Assembly (NCBI GenBank): GCA_963169105.1
Contig: OY720636.1
Span: forward strand, 65,522,123 to 65,586,122
From: Ceriagrion tenellum
Lineage: Eukaryota; Arthropoda; Insecta; Odonata; Coenagrionidae
Reading direction: 5' to 3'
DNA: 64,000 bases
Positions 10,713 through 22,800 of the stretch are shown in pieces (position 1 is the first letter of the stretch; each line of letters opens with the position of its first letter). Below the pieces are notes generated by a model. The model was given only the letters and a program-made list of their open reading frames with translations. It did no database searches and was not told where the DNA came from. Position numbers and translations under genes: made by a program.

Positions 10713-11895
10713 CGAGGACTGTTAAAAAAATGACGGGAACTTTCGTAAAATATTATTTCAGACTACATACAACATATTGATACTTCTATTCTTATAAGAA
10801 CTCTCCTTATCTTGGAAATACACTTACCCCAGGGTTGTTTTCACTTTTTTTCCGCCATACAGTCCTGGAGTGCTTCTCTGGGCATCACCATCCTTTCCCT
10901 TGATTAATTATCTTTAATGTCATCGATGGCGTCAAAACGGCATTTTCGACGTATTGATTTTAAGGAAATGTGAAAAAAAAGTCGCACACAGGTAGTCTAG
11001 GTGAATGTGGAAGCTGAGGTCGGACAGTAATTTGATTGTTTGCCCAAATCTTACGAATTTACTAGGACGAGTGGCAGGCGCGTTGTTGTGGTCGAGGAAG
11101 GTCTTTCTGATCGGCTGCTTTAAACATTGGAGCAAAATTTGCTGCAGCCCGATGCAGGATCAATTTTTCGCTCAAAATGTTGTGATATGACCCAATCAAG
11201 ATTGAAAACTTCCCAGCAAGTTCTCTGTCAGTCTGGCATAGGTTGACGCGCAACACATCCGGGATTTTCTGGGTGATACTGATATCAATTGACGCCGAAA
11301 GCCTTCCTGGTTGAGGATCTTCTTGAAATGACTGACGACCATGTGTGAATCGAGTAAACCATTCATATCATTGCGTACGACGAAGATCAATGTCCCTGTA
11401 AGCCTTCCTCTAAGTTGCTAAGATTTTCGTAAAAGATTTTCGAAGTTTCATGCAGCAACGTTGATACCTGATAATCGGGCATTGAAAAATCGCCACGGTG
11501 ACCTAAGCAGCTTTCACTCGTAAAAGTATATGAGTGAAAATAAACAAGATTTAAACAGAACCATAACTTAAAAACACACACGACCCGGGTTTCAACGCTT
11601 AAGCGTCATCTTCAGGTTGAAGATGACCTCAAGATGACGCTTAAGCGTTGAAACACGGGTCGTGTGTGTTTTTAAGTTGTGGTTTTGTAAATGTAACCAT
11701 TAAATCATCTGAAAGAAAAAATGGAGCACCACAAAGTTACCAAATAATTTGTATTATTTATTAAAATTTAAACAAATGGAAAACCATAGCTACTCGGGAG
11801 AAAGTGAATAATGCAGTGCTGCCAACCAAGCGTCGCTAGAACTATCCGTTACCGCGCGATGCAAAAAATTCCCGTTACTTTATGAACCGCTCTTG
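10713..11895 (-). mobile_element. Fossil mariner transposon with broken transposase
   Basis: Terminal inverted repeats start CGAGGACTGTTAAAAAAATG at the left and, read inward, CAAGAGCGGTTCATAAAGTA at the right. Both continue into ACGGGAA and both are flanked by TA (10711-10712, 11896-11897). The minus strand, in shifted frames, reads VNLCQTDRELAGKFSI, SYHNILSEKL and HRAAANFAPMF. These align with the helix-turn-helix region of mariner transposases (R-x-L-T-x-R-E-L, S-x-G-S-V-H-x-I-L). Further on, LCATFFSHFLK matches the L-A-P-C-D-Y-F-L-F-P-K catalytic block. Stops and frameshifts make it inactive. A 134-bp hairpin (11555-11688) is inserted in it. Confidence 0.85.
11555..11688. mobile_element. 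Hairpin repeat 1 (hammerhead-like loop motif)
   Basis: Near-perfect inverted repeat inside the mariner. On the minus strand 11582-11615 reads CTGAAGA, T, stem GACGC/GCGTT, GAAAC, CCGG, GTC. The second arm carries the same with a mutated CTCAAGA. Confidence 0.8.
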
Positions 11896-12164
11896 TATTG
11901 TTGTTAATTACCTTTGGAAGTTCTAGATTGAGGAGAACAATTGTACCCCTATCACCTTCCCTCTTTCCTCCTGTCTGCGCTCTGGGGTATTACATGCTGC
12001 AAATTGGAGTCGCCACCTAAAATGAACTTCAAAGTTTGTCATTTTAAAGTTTATATGAGTCTTGGGCGTTATTTCAGACCCTCTACAAATCTTTAACTTT
12101 AAAATGAGATCTACGTTGTCACGGCGCCGTCGAGGCTTGGATATCCTCGATCTCTACATGAAAA

Positions 12165-12945
12165 AAATACTACCCTGCGAGCCGCCGCGTGGGCGTGTGG
12201 GAGGGAGTGTTAGGACACCAACCGTGTAAAGATGTAAGGGATAAGGTTTTGGGAGGTGAAATGGTGACTTGTTAAAGAAAGGAGGAGGTGAAATGAATGA
12301 GAGGGAGGTGAAATGGTGACATGAAAGTTAAAGATTATGGGAGTGTATTTAGTGGAGCTCAGTTTTTATTGTCGTCGCTTATTATGCACGGGAAGAACAA
12401 ATTTTTGTACCTATCTGTTCGGCAGTGTATCTCTCTTATTTCATCGCTTCTGCCAGACCTAGAGATGTAGTGAGGCGTCATGATAATATTCTTTGCGTTG
12501 CTCACAAATACGCCAGTTCTGGATTTTTCTAGCAAGCTAAGCCTAGCGTGCAGCCTCCGAGTCTCTATGGGCTCCCACCTTAATCCCTCTAAAAGTTGTA
12601 AGACACTATATGTATGCTCGTAGCAGTTTTTAACATAGGGCGCAGCTTTTCGTTGTATTTTATTAATTTGTTTGATAAAAAACTTCATGACCAGGTCCCA
12701 AAAGCTTGCGGTGTTTTTGAGGTGTGGCCTCACCGGAGCGGAGTAGCATCTCTCTTTGACTTTTTCATCCGAGGACCTTCCTGTTATTAACTTATACGCT
12801 CAACGAAAAACCTAGTTTCTTTAATGCTGTGCCGCATATGTTTTGTATGTTCCCCACGGTACATATCAGAAGTTAAAGTAACTCCAAGATATTTAGCTGT
12901 ATCTGAGGATTTTATGTTTACTTCACCCACAATGTAGGTATGGCA
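12165..12945 (-). mobile_element. Jockey-like LINE family A, reverse transcriptase C-terminus and 3' UTR
   Basis: The minus strand encodes AKYLGVTLTSDM (with the preceding frame), RPHLKNTASFWD, INKIQRKAAPYVKNCYE, RWEPIETRRLHARLSLLEK and YKNLFFPCIISD. This is the typical C-terminal order of jockey-clade reverse transcriptase proteins (S-A-K-Y-L-G-V, R-P-x-L-E-Y, Y-K-N-S-F-F-P). The 5' side is truncated at the hairpin at 12951. The 3' UTR runs to about 12165 and contains CGCGGCGGCTCGCAGGGTAG on the minus strand. Frame breaks at about 12733 show it is dead. Confidence 0.85.
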
Positions 12946-12950
12946 TTTGT

Positions 12951-13135
12951 GTAATGAAGCTCAAATGATTTCGTACTGTCTACAAAATTTTATTTCCACC
13001 TCTTGCTACACGTGTTTCGACTGACTAGCAGTCATCATCAGGCAAGACTGATAACTGCTAATCAGTCGAAACACGTGTAGCAAGAGGTTCAAATAAAATT
13101 TTGTAGACAGTACGAAATTATTTGAGCTTCATTAC
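12951..13135. mobile_element. Hairpin repeat 2 (hammerhead-like loop motif)
   Basis: Inverted arms of about 80 bp begin with GTAATGAAGCTCAAAT. On the minus strand 13007-13042 reads CTGATGA, T, stem GACTG/CAGTC, GAAAC, ACGT, GTA. The other arm is a mutated copy. Confidence 0.85.
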
Positions 13136-13139
13136 TCAT

Positions 13140-14340
13140 TATGCTGTTCTACGATATCTCGCCTGAGAAAGTGGAGTTTATGGCATTTGTGTGATAATTT
13201 ATTTCATTGGGAGATTCTTAAGGGCTCGTAGACTCTCGATGATGGGAAAATGTCGACACGGAAAAGAAATGAAAATAACTAAAATGAAAGCCTCAGTGAG
13301 CCGCGAGTGATTGACCATGTTCCAGAAAAAAATATAAACCGGAAGACAGCTTCCAATACAATTTGAGAGAAGCTTATGCTTCGCGGAAATTGGGGAATTA
13401 CAATGACTTCTAGAGTTGTTACCGCTCGACTACCTGATGTTTCTTTTTAGGTCGGCGGGCTTAAGAGCAAGACGTTACGGAATCGTCTGGCACCCCTCAA
13501 GACCAAGTTTTTCCTCGAAAAAAAACAATTCGGTATAGATGGTGAAACTAGAGTTTATAAAAGATTTACGGCACTTCCTCCTTGCTTCAGAAATACGGCA
13601 CTCTAGGGACCAATACACTGATGCCGTCAAGGCGGCCCAGTTTTTTTTAAACCTTCCAATCCCTTTCCTATTTTTATACTATCCTCTTTGCTCTTGGTTG
13701 ACAGAATTTCGAAGTTCCTAATTGAGTTTCTTCGAAAGTTTTGATTTTTATTTTGTTCAAACCTTTTTTTTTCTGAGGAATATTAAATCGTCTACCGGGA
13801 GTTGTGCTTCACTATGAAATAATCTGAATTCCACTCTGTCTTTTTTTTATCCACGAATATTGCTCAGTGATTACTCTTCTTTGTGCCATGGTGTGACATA
13901 ATATTGAATAGAATGTCATACTTTTGGAATTAACGAAGAGGTGTTTGTAAATTAATTCATTACTGGTTGATTATTATCGACTTTTGAATTTGAATAAAAT
14001 TTTACTTTTATTTTTCTTTCAAATTTAAATATGTTCGGCATGCCACAATTAGCTATCGAATAGTATCGGGGTATCAATGCAGCTATGGAATCGAGAGTTA
14101 CTGTCATTAACCCGACGGCAAGTATTATGCCAAATTTTATAATTGATTCAGAAATATTGACTGCTTTTTATTTTTAAAAACACTTGGCGGAGAATGTCCT
14201 TGACGTAAATGCCCCAACATTGCAATCGATCGGTAATGGCAATGCAAGATTGCATTTACCCATGTTATTTTAAGTACCTGCATTTAATTAGTGACCGATG
14301 GATTCAGTGCCATGGTGAGATGTCTCTAACTCCGTATAGT
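13140..14340. other. Intergenic; no supported gene
   Basis: AT-rich with short frames. A 34-bp block ending TTCAAATTTAAATATGTTC at about 14000-14035 recurs near 15708-15740, on the far side of the LINE/MITE cluster. Confidence 0.55.
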
Positions 14341-14344
14341 TAAT

Positions 14345-14833
14345 TATATGCATTAAATATCTTGGAATTACATTTACTTCTGATATATTGAAGGGAACTC
14401 TCGTACAAACCATGTGCGGAACAGCATTTTTTTAAACTAGATTTTGTTAAAAGTATAATAGGAAGGTCCTCGGATGAAAAAGTCAAAGAGAGATGCTGCT
14501 TCGCTCTGTTTGGGTCACACCTCGAATACGTCGCGAGCATTTGGGACTCTGGTCATAGAGATTTCACAAAAAAATTAATGAAATACAAAGAAAAGCTGCA
14601 GGCTTCGTTAAACACTACTACGACCGAACATAGAGTGTCTCACAGCTTTTAGAGTTATCAAAGTGGGAGCCCCTAGAGACTCAGAGGCTACACGCTAGGC
14701 TTAGCTTGCTTGAGAAATTCAGAACTGATGTGTTTCAGAGCGACAGAGAGAATATTATCATGACGCCTCACTGCATCTCAAGATCAGACAGAAACGATAA
14801 AACAAGGGAGACAATTTGCCGAACCGATATGTA
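14345..14833 (+). mobile_element. LINE family A copy, left part (interrupted by MITE)
   Basis: Plus-strand match to 12165-12945 with L-G-I-T-F-T-S-D, W-E-P-L-E-T-Q-R and repeated GAATATTATCATGACGCCTC. It is cut at the TA target of the MITE and continues at 15397. Confidence 0.85.
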
Positions 14834-15396
14834 CAGTCGGATTCAAATGTATTGCAAAGGAGCGAGCGGCGCCACTTACTCTTCTCAAGGAAATCTAGTT
14901 TCACTTACGGCGCTGTTATTCTTTGCTATGCAACGCTATCTATTCAGCTGTTTATTTGCACGTATTTAAATTGTAACAGTTGAGCAATTGCTTGTTTTGT
15001 GCTAACTTGTTATTACATAATATGACCAGCTCGAATAACAATGATATGCTGCGACGTATTGATTAATTGAAATACCAAACTTTATTGTTAAACACAGGTC
15101 GTTCCTGGCATACAATATACTTACGGCAAATACTACGTAATGTATCATTTAGAGTAACAGTTGTGATTAATAAATAATAATTATCCATGCTCAAATCGTA
15201 AATCCAAACCAAAACGAAATTGTAATAACAAATTAGCAAAGTATAGGAAATTGGTCAACTATTACCATTTGAATACGTGCAAATAAACAGATAGCGTTGC
15301 GTAGCAAAGAATAACAGCGCCGTAAGTGAAACTCAATTTCCTTGAGAAGCGTAAGTGGCGCCGCTCGATTCTTTGCAATACATTTGAATCCGACCG
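14834..15396. mobile_element. 563-bp Tc1/mariner-type MITE with long TIRs
   Basis: The termini CAGTCGGATTCAAATG and, read inward from the right, CGGTCGGATTCAAATG begin inverted repeats of about 170-200 bp. TA flanks both ends (14832-14833, 15397-15398). Removing the element and one TA restores the family A sequence seen at 12165-12945. No transposase is present. Confidence 0.92.
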
Positions 15397-15595
15397 TACA
15401 AAAACTCGTTCGTTCCGCGCACAATAAGAGATCACAATAAAAGCTGAGCTCCGCTGAATACACTCCCATAACAATGTCACAATTTCACCTCCCAAAACCT
15501 TATTCCTTACATCTTTACATGGCTGGTGTCCTAGGAAAACCTACCACACGCCCATGCGGTGGATCGCAGGGCAGTATGTAGATGTACCCCGTATA
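15397..15595 (+). mobile_element. LINE family A copy, right part and 3' end
   Basis: Continues the copy from 14833 through the protein end and 3' UTR to GCAGGGCAGTATGTAGATGT, the family's 3' terminus. Confidence 0.85.
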
Positions 15596-18500
15596 ATTAA
15601 TACCGCCGCTTAATACTGCAGCGGATAAACGTTAACCTGCGTCGACTTCATGATTTTGCCAGTTGAGGACGTTTACGCCTTCGGTATATGATAATATACT
15701 GAAATTGGACTTTTATTTTTCTTTCAAATTTAAATATGTTCAGTCATGGAAGCTAAAATTCCTTTAATTGTGTCGATAATTAATGAGATAATCACGACTG
15801 AAGGCTTTGCGTATGCTTCTGATCTTGGAAGGAGGTCGATGCAATGTAACAGAGAGGCCTTATGCCCCCCAGCTCTGTGTCCATTCCTTGATAAAATTCT
15901 TCCTTGCCTTCTTGAAACAGTCTCTTAAAAACTGGAGCCTTAATGAGTGTCTCCTTTCAAGGCAATATCCCCGTCAAAGATGTGCGTCAAAGGTGAAATT
16001 ATTTCCGAAAAATTTAACGACATGAATTTTTAATTGCTTTTTCCGAGAAAATGGAAGGGTAATTTTAAAGGAGTGTACAACCCAAAGTAAATATTTGAGT
16101 TGAAAAAGAAAATTCATTTTGAGACGAGAATCCCAGCCCAGGCTATATTATGAGAACGATAAAGCAAGATTTCGGTGTATTTTGTAAAAGGATTTTTTCC
16201 ACTTTCAAAACACATATTTTGTTTCATCTGCTAGAGACCGCGAAAAGCCCCTTTATAAGCAATATCCCCGTCAAATATGTGCGTGCTAGAGATGAGTTTG
16301 TTGTCATAATGATAAAGAATATGTAGTTATCTACCTATTGTATTATATTCCATGTATGGTTTTTATAACGATGAATGAATTGCGATATTTTTTCAATTGT
16401 GAAGTGGAGTTAAGTTGATTCCATTCCGCAGTCTACGTTATAACTATCAACTATTATATGAACGAAATATATGAATCTGGCAGAACAGGAGCTAGGGTTA
16501 TGTACTTTATAATCTTAAATTAAAATTAATAACGGGATGGGACTCGCAATGAATCGTGGAAGATGCAGGGGAATGTAAATACACCTAACCTATGGTTAGC
16601 TTATCATTGTTTAAGATTTATTGCTTTTGTTTGACAAGAAGAAGACATTACTAACCTAGTAACCAAACGGTGTGAAAGTTAAAACCATGAATATACATAG
16701 TGGATTCAAATGTTTGGAATCGTTGCCTAGGCTACGTGTTGTCTAAATTTCCACTTTTAGTTCACCCAGTACTTGGCGCTAGTTAGAAAAAAATCTTCTC
16801 GGTCGACTCGCAAATGGCCGCTGTTAATTGTTGTTAACGTGAGACTGTGGTGAATATTCAATAACGATTGAATAAATATGAACTACTTGATGCTGTGAAT
16901 AATAGCTGGCCATTTTTGAGACATAACAGTTACTTTGCACATGCTGGAGAGGAAATATCTTCTACAGGAAGTGTGTATGAGGCACATGAAACTTCCAACG
17001 TGATCCTTTTCTTTGATATGTGGATCTTTTACTGATAATTTACAGCTAATTTTTTTTGTTTATTACCTGTTGAGAGCCTTAGGAATAAGAAGGTGTGATC
17101 TAGATAGATTGATGTGAATATTAATGTGTAACCTACTATTCATGAGTGGCCTTGGAGTAGGTTCAATAATCTCTCCTTTATTTGCTATTGCATTTTGATT
17201 CTTCCACTCTTAAGAGTAGGAAGTGACTTACAAGGAAGACTAAAATGATATTTATTGGCGCAATTTCTTATCCACAGATGATATTGCCGAATCTTGGTTT
17301 TGAAATCCTTATAGATAGTACTTGTATCCGGCTTCTAATTCATTCCACTTTTATTCACCTCGTATTATTATTAAATTGCCGCCGAACGATATTCACGAAG
17401 TGCTAAAAAGCTAATTGTGCATTTGTGTAATTAAATTAATGGAGAGGAATTAAATATATCTGTAGACCGGACGATATAAAAAAAGTGTGTAATTACATCC
17501 CTCGTATTGTATACATTTTTATCCTTTGCGTTATAATTACTGGTAAGTAAAACCGGTAAGACGTAATTATTTACGATCTGTAGACTATTTACATTTGAAC
17601 TACCGTCTCTCTTCACTAGACGGCGCCACAATCGAAAAAGTTGTTTGTTTACGTAATTCTTGGCAACAGTTTTTGGCGACGAGTCAGTAATCCATATGTA
17701 TATTCATGGTTAAAACAAATGTATCCAGTTTCTTAAACAAAAAGCTTTCTGCTTTTTTTTTCAAACAGATTTATGAGGCAAAGTTTCTTTTTGTAAAGCA
17801 AAACTAACCTTTTTTATGGTCTGAAATTGCATTTCTTAATTTTCATCGTGCGTTGCGGCAAATTCGTTTATTACTAATAATTTCTCGTCATTCACATCCA
17901 TACTCTTGGAAAAATTCAATATATTCTGAAGATTATTGTCGGCCTGCCAGCGATGTTTTTGAATTGTTATCCAACGTTTTGCATCGCATGCTGGCCGTCT
18001 CTTCAGAAATTATGCAAAAAATCACGGGTATACCGGAATTATTGTTCACCCTTTGTTCTGCTTAGTGTCACCAGCCAGTTAATTGTGAAATTTAAATGGT
18101 GGCAACTGTGGAAACCGTAGAAATAAAATATTCAGCATGTTAAATTGCAAATGTCAGCTAACTTATATCAGCAGACAGCTTCTTGATATCCATGCACTTG
18201 AATCGGATGTGGATCAGGAATCATGCAAATAATTGATTTAGCTGTCATCCTTTAAAAAAAATCTTTCTCGTTTCTTTTTTCAAGAGATCAAGGATAAAAT
18301 ATTTTTAACTTCGAGGGGAATGCGATCCCGAAACTTATGTCACCGTGAAAGATATCTTCCATATAGGTACGTGGTTTATATTCGTGTATTTAATAATATA
18401 TTAAGGAACCTCAACGGATAAAAGGAAACTTATTGAACAGGGTACAAAAACACTTTTGTTAGGTATTGCTATGTTAATTTCCTGAATTATTTATTGTTTC

Positions 18501-18956
18501 ATTTAGTCCTGCTTAGTGTCAACAGCCAGTTATTTGTGAAATTTAAATGATGGCAACTCCGAAACAGATTTTTGCTTCAGGAGCGCCTTAAGTTTCACAA
18601 ATTATTTATATTCATTTGTTGATATGTGTTTGTTTGTATCTTTTTGTAGAATAGATGTCATTATTATTTTTACAATGGTTTCCCTTGCTGAAAATGGCTG
18701 AATCAGCCTCATAAATATGAAAGTTCACCCTGAATGAATTCATCTCGTTGGCTATGTACGCTTGAATCATCTTAAATAATGAAAAATACTCCGAAATAAT
18801 ACCTTAAAGACATTATTTTTGATAAAACAGGAGTTCTTACCTATGTTCACAATGCTAAATTTCAGCAATTCCCGTATTTGAAAATGATGCCTATGCGTTA
18901 AAACCGTTTGTATCAATTAAAAAATATGTTAAAACAAGCCACTCTTTATTAACATT
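15596..18956. other. Intergenic; short repeats only
   Basis: GCAATATCCCCGTCAAA occurs at about 15962 and 16259. A block of about 55 bp (CTTAGTGTCA...GAAATTTAAATG) recurs at 18060-18115 and 18510-18563. The small frames have no recognisable domain. Confidence 0.55.
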
Positions 18957-19375
18957 TAATAATAATAATAACGTTTTATTACTCCGACAGAGAAAGCTTA
19001 CAACATAATATCTTTGTTTAAATCGGGGGGTAACTTTAGGTAAACCTGAATTGTGGCTACCATCGTTTACAGAATGGGTTATTCACACATATATAAAGGA
19101 AATACAGCATTTTGAAATAACAGCACATGTATCAAATGATATTACAGTTATAAGATAACATCCTCTAGACTTTATTAAGTAAACAACCAAGATCGTAAAT
19201 TTTTCATTGTTGTGTTTAGGATTTTTGAATTAAAACATGAAACGGGTAATAAATTATGCACTTTAGGTCCTATGTACAAGAAACATCGCTTGAATAACGT
19301 CAGGTTCGGCTTGGGTAAGGAAATACGTGATTTTCTTAGGAGATAGGGAGATGGATTGTAAAACAATAACCCAGT
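18957..19375 (-). mobile_element. Non-LTR retrotransposon C-terminal remnant with (ATT)n tail
   Basis: The minus strand reads LPKPNLTLFKRCFLYIGPKV and HNLLPV, like the C-terminal K-R-S-F-x-Y-x-G-P-K-x-W-N-x-L-P block of LINE proteins. It ends in an ATT repeat at 18957-18972. Confidence 0.65.
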
Positions 19376-19569
19376 ATTACCACTCCTTATGTAAAAACGG
19401 CGGAAAAATTTGCGAATAAATAGATATCTTAAGGGGAGCTACCCAAGACAACAAAATAGAGGGAAGGAATTCTGAAAGCGACTCCTTTTTAAGATCACTC
19501 TAGCAATTCATTTATGTAAAAAAAGCGGTGGATCTTATAGAGATTTGGTAAGCTCCACTCCAATTTTAA

Positions 19570-20055
19570 GTATTTCTCAATTCTCATTGGGTGAGGATGT
19601 GAAGAGCGGCTGGTGAAGAGCTTGATATGGAGCGTAGCGTTGAATGGGGCGGAAAGGTGGACCCTCAGAAAGGAGGACGAGAATAGGCTGCAGGCATTTG
19701 TGATGTGGGTGCGGAGAAGGATGGGGGAGGTGAGGTGGACGGAGAGGAAGACACGTGGAAGTGCTTGAGATGGTGGGCGAGGAAAAGAAACTTCTGAACG
19801 AAATCCGGGATAGGCAAGGCAGATGGATGAAGGATGTAATGAAGGGTGATGGGTTGCTCAATAATGTGATTGAGGGAAGGATGCTGGGCAAACGGGAAAG
19901 AGAAAGATAAAGAATAGGATACATGGACAGGATGAAGAAGGGTAGATCGTATGCTGAGGCAAAAAAGGATATACGGTAATACTAGAACGAGATAGGCCCC
20001 TGAACGTGTGGAAAACCGGGAGGAGATTCTCTGACATTCAGCATAACCTGCCTTT
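19570..20055 (+). mobile_element. LINE family C copy, C-terminal region
   Basis: The plus strand encodes, with breaks, RLVKSLIW, WTLRKEDENRLQAF, NEIRDRQGRWMKDV and a 3' end coding for TCTGACATTCAGCATAACCT. The same order occurs at 47085-47575 and 59520-60002. Confidence 0.8.
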
Positions 20056-20071
20056 ACCGGTACCGGTGCTT

Positions 20072-20160
20072 TAATATATATATTATATATAAATATATTA
20101 ATATAATATGTATTATATATATATATATATATATATATTCATATATATATATATATATTC
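20072..20160. repeat. (AT)n-rich microsatellite
   Basis: Imperfect AT dinucleotide repeat between the LINE end and hairpin repeat 3. Confidence 0.9.
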
Positions 20161-20366
20161 ATGCAATCATAGAGAAAACTTACAGGGGGGTAAAAAGACG
20201 AGAGTAAAAAGAAAGTCTTACTGAAAAATATTTCGGGTGTTAGCCCTTCCTCAGTCACAGAGAGATTCTCTCTGTGACTGAGGGCTAACACCCGAAACGT
20301 TTTTCAGTAAGACTTTCTTTTTACTCTCGTCTTTTTACCCCCCTGTAAGTTTTCTCTATGATTGTG
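20161..20366. mobile_element. Hairpin repeat 3 (hammerhead-like loop motif)
   Basis: Arms of about 95 bp with shared GTAAAAAGACGAGAGTAAAA. On the minus strand 20225-20255 reads CTGAGGA, A, stem GGG/CCC, GAAA. The right arm reads CCCGAAACGTTTTTCAG and has lost three bases of the first box. Confidence 0.8.
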
Positions 20367-20414
20367 TTTGTGGCCATTTGGCGATGTTTTCTATTGTGTG
20401 TATATATATTGTGT

Positions 20415-20470
20415 GTACATCCAAAGGTCCGTGGTTCGATTCCCGTTCCAGTCGAATTTTTTCTGCTTGG
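20415..20470 (+). repeat. tRNA-like B-box sequence, possible SINE remnant
   Basis: GGTTCGATTCCCG fits a Pol III B box and is followed by AGTCGAATTTTTTC. No convincing A box is seen, so this may be chance. Confidence 0.3.
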
Positions 20471-21460
20471 AATCGGCCATCTTTACATCTACACACCACC
20501 ATTGTGTCTGTTGATTTTATGTGTTCCTATCCACTTTCTTTCTACCTTTCTGTATACACATTTATGTGAGTATTAGCCGCTTAGCGGTCTGAGTGAATGA
20601 ACGAACGATTATATAAAGAACGAAGATATATATATAAAATATATAATAAAATAATAATAATAATAGTAAGTCCTCCGGAGGAGCGAGAGAGTTGGTAGCC
20701 CTGATTGAAACACATATGCCGCACTTCAATGGAAGGAGTCTATGCGTAAAGTGAAGATGTGCTTTCGACATGTACACCCATTTTTCAGTCAATTTCGGAG
20801 GTTGAAGTCTCATTACGCGGTCGCAATTCTGAAAATGGAAAGAGTGCCAGTTGAACTCACCAACCAGGCCTGGGCTCGGTTCTTTCTACGACGCATCCCG
20901 CAGTTACCGTTCATCTCCTATCATTCCCCACCCATTTTTTGGGTCTGTTTGTGTTACTCTCTGCGCGCCTCATTTTCCCTCTTATTCTCCCCCGCATAGC
21001 TAGAATCTCAAAAACTCTCCAATCTCTCCACCTGCCTTCCTCCTTTTACTCAAAGGCAATGTTGGAGGGCTGCGCGACCCACTTTTTTGCAAGATTTCCT
21101 CTCGTCTTTTTTCCTACTCGTCTTCACTCCGAGCGTACTAGTAACTCTCTCATCGATTCCGTTCTCTTTGTAAATGTTTACTTAGCGAGCGCAAAATCTT
21201 CTCCGTACCTCCTTAATCACGACACTCATCAGCTAGAGTACTGGTGCCACGAGGAGGAGAATTAGAGGGATTAAAAAGACGCGTGCGAATAATCAAGGCG
21301 GACATTTTTCTGTTCTGCAAGAACTGCATTGGGATGCTAATGGTATTCTCCTCTAGTGGTGGCGTTATAATTATTCGCGATGTATGAGAAAAAAGACGAA
21401 ACTTCGGTGTTCGAGTGAGTTTCTTGTGGTGTTGAGAAAACAAGAGACCTTGTGCCTCAC
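20471..21460. other. Intergenic; no supported gene
   Basis: 20850-21260 is a CT-rich island. No homology recognised. Confidence 0.5.
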
Positions 21461-21489
21461 TTACGAGACCTGGCAATATCAAATGACGT

Positions 21490-21762
21490 CCAAAAATGAA
21501 AAAACGACTTCGTTTTCTTCCACTGATTTATTTTTTCGGTACGACATGTTTCGACACATTGAGGTCATTTTCAAGTACAAAAATTTTTTAATTTCAAGCA
21601 AATATAAATACCTGGGGACCTGGGGGAAGGGACTTGGGGGAGGTTGGAGAGGGGTGGAAGAAGTGGGTGTTAGGAGGGGGTGGGGGAAACCCCGGAGAGA
21701 GGTAAGGGGTGGCGGTTATGGTGAGATTTGGGGAAAAACCCAATTCTCACCATAACCGTGAA
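21490..21762 (-). mobile_element. 273-bp insertion flanked by 29-bp target duplication
   Basis: The 29-bp block TTACGAGACCTGGCAATATC... occurs identically at 21461-21489 and 21763-21791. The insert carries, on the minus strand at 21543-21574, CTTGAAAATGACC...GTGTCGAAACATGTC, related to hairpin repeat 4. It also has a G-rich tract (21608-21715) with many GGGG runs and a terminal hairpin. This fits a truncated Penelope-like or other retroelement insertion. Confidence 0.75.
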
Positions 21763-22284
21763 TTACGAGACCTGGCAATATCAAATGACGTGATTTTGTC
21801 GTCACAACTATGATATTTCTAATTTCCGGAATTTTAGCTCATCCAGGGATCACGAATAATTTCCGAATTGACTTATTTCTATTCAGAATATACTCAGAAC
21901 TGGATAACAATAGGAGAATTAAGATAAAAGAGGGAAAGCGAAAGAAAATAGCTTCTATTGATTATTTATATTGCTCTTCGTCAAGTCTTGTGATCTCCTT
22001 AATGAGCAATCTAAATTAATATTTCTGTAAAACTCTATAATAAAAATACTATGTCGTGTGGTGGACTGCCGACGTGTGTATTCCCAGTTCAATACAACTT
22101 CGTTCTATTTCTCTCTCGTTGTTCTGACTTTTTCACCGTTTGGCTACTAGGGACGTGATTCGGGTCCAATATATATGCAACTAATCTTGAACGATGATAT
22201 GTTCACCTTGAGTTAGGTGCAAAAAAAATCTCCTGTATTTTTCCATGATTCATTGCGAGTTCCTTCCCATTTTTAATATCAACT

Positions 22285-22800
22285 AATGATTATTAAATAT
22301 ATAAAAAGACAGCTGCTTTGCTCAAAGAAGATAGGACTACAAACTAGGAAGCAGTACGTCAAAAAAATTCGTTGGAGCGTGGTCCTCTACAGATCGGAAA
22401 TATGGACCATTGGAAAAGTTGACCAGAATAGATTAGTGGCCTTCAAAACCTGGTTCTGGAGGAGGGTGTTGAAGATATAATGGACGGACAAAATAAGAAA
22501 TGATGATTGGTACGGAAGAGTAGAAGAGGAAAGGACCATGTGGAACACGATAGAGAAAAGAAGAAACAGATGGGTTGGACACACTCTGAGACACAATGGA
22601 TTTGTGAAGAACATAATTGATGGCAAGGCAAAAAAAGAGGGAAAAATCCCCTGAAGAAGACCCAGGAATAAGTTCATGGACCAAATGAAGAGAAAAATAC
22701 ATCGGAAGAGATGCCAGGGGATAAGGGATCTTGCATTAGATATGGAAGGCAAAAAGAAAAGGAAAGATTTATTGTGCTACCTACAGTTCTGTAATCTATG
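22285..22800 (+). mobile_element. LINE family B, C-terminal coding fragment
   Basis: The plus strand encodes RSEIWTIGKVDQNRLVAF, WFWRRVLKI, WTDKIRNDDW, RRNRWVGHTLRHNG, NIIDGKAKKEGKIP and NKFMDQMKRK. These are the standard motifs after the reverse transcriptase in LINE proteins (W-T-x-x-K, W-x-W-R-R-x-L-x-I, G-H-x-L-R-H). It is 5' truncated and has stops. Similar words at 22060-22110 and 22810-22855 flank it. Confidence 0.85.

Noticed and set aside
14706..14969. 87-codon plus frame
   Set aside because: A chimera of LINE family A sequence and MITE left terminus; not a gene.
17640..17690. TTTTTGGCGACGAG resembling the region after a gypsy LTR
   Set aside because: No LTR, gag or pol sequence nearby; a short match is expected by chance.
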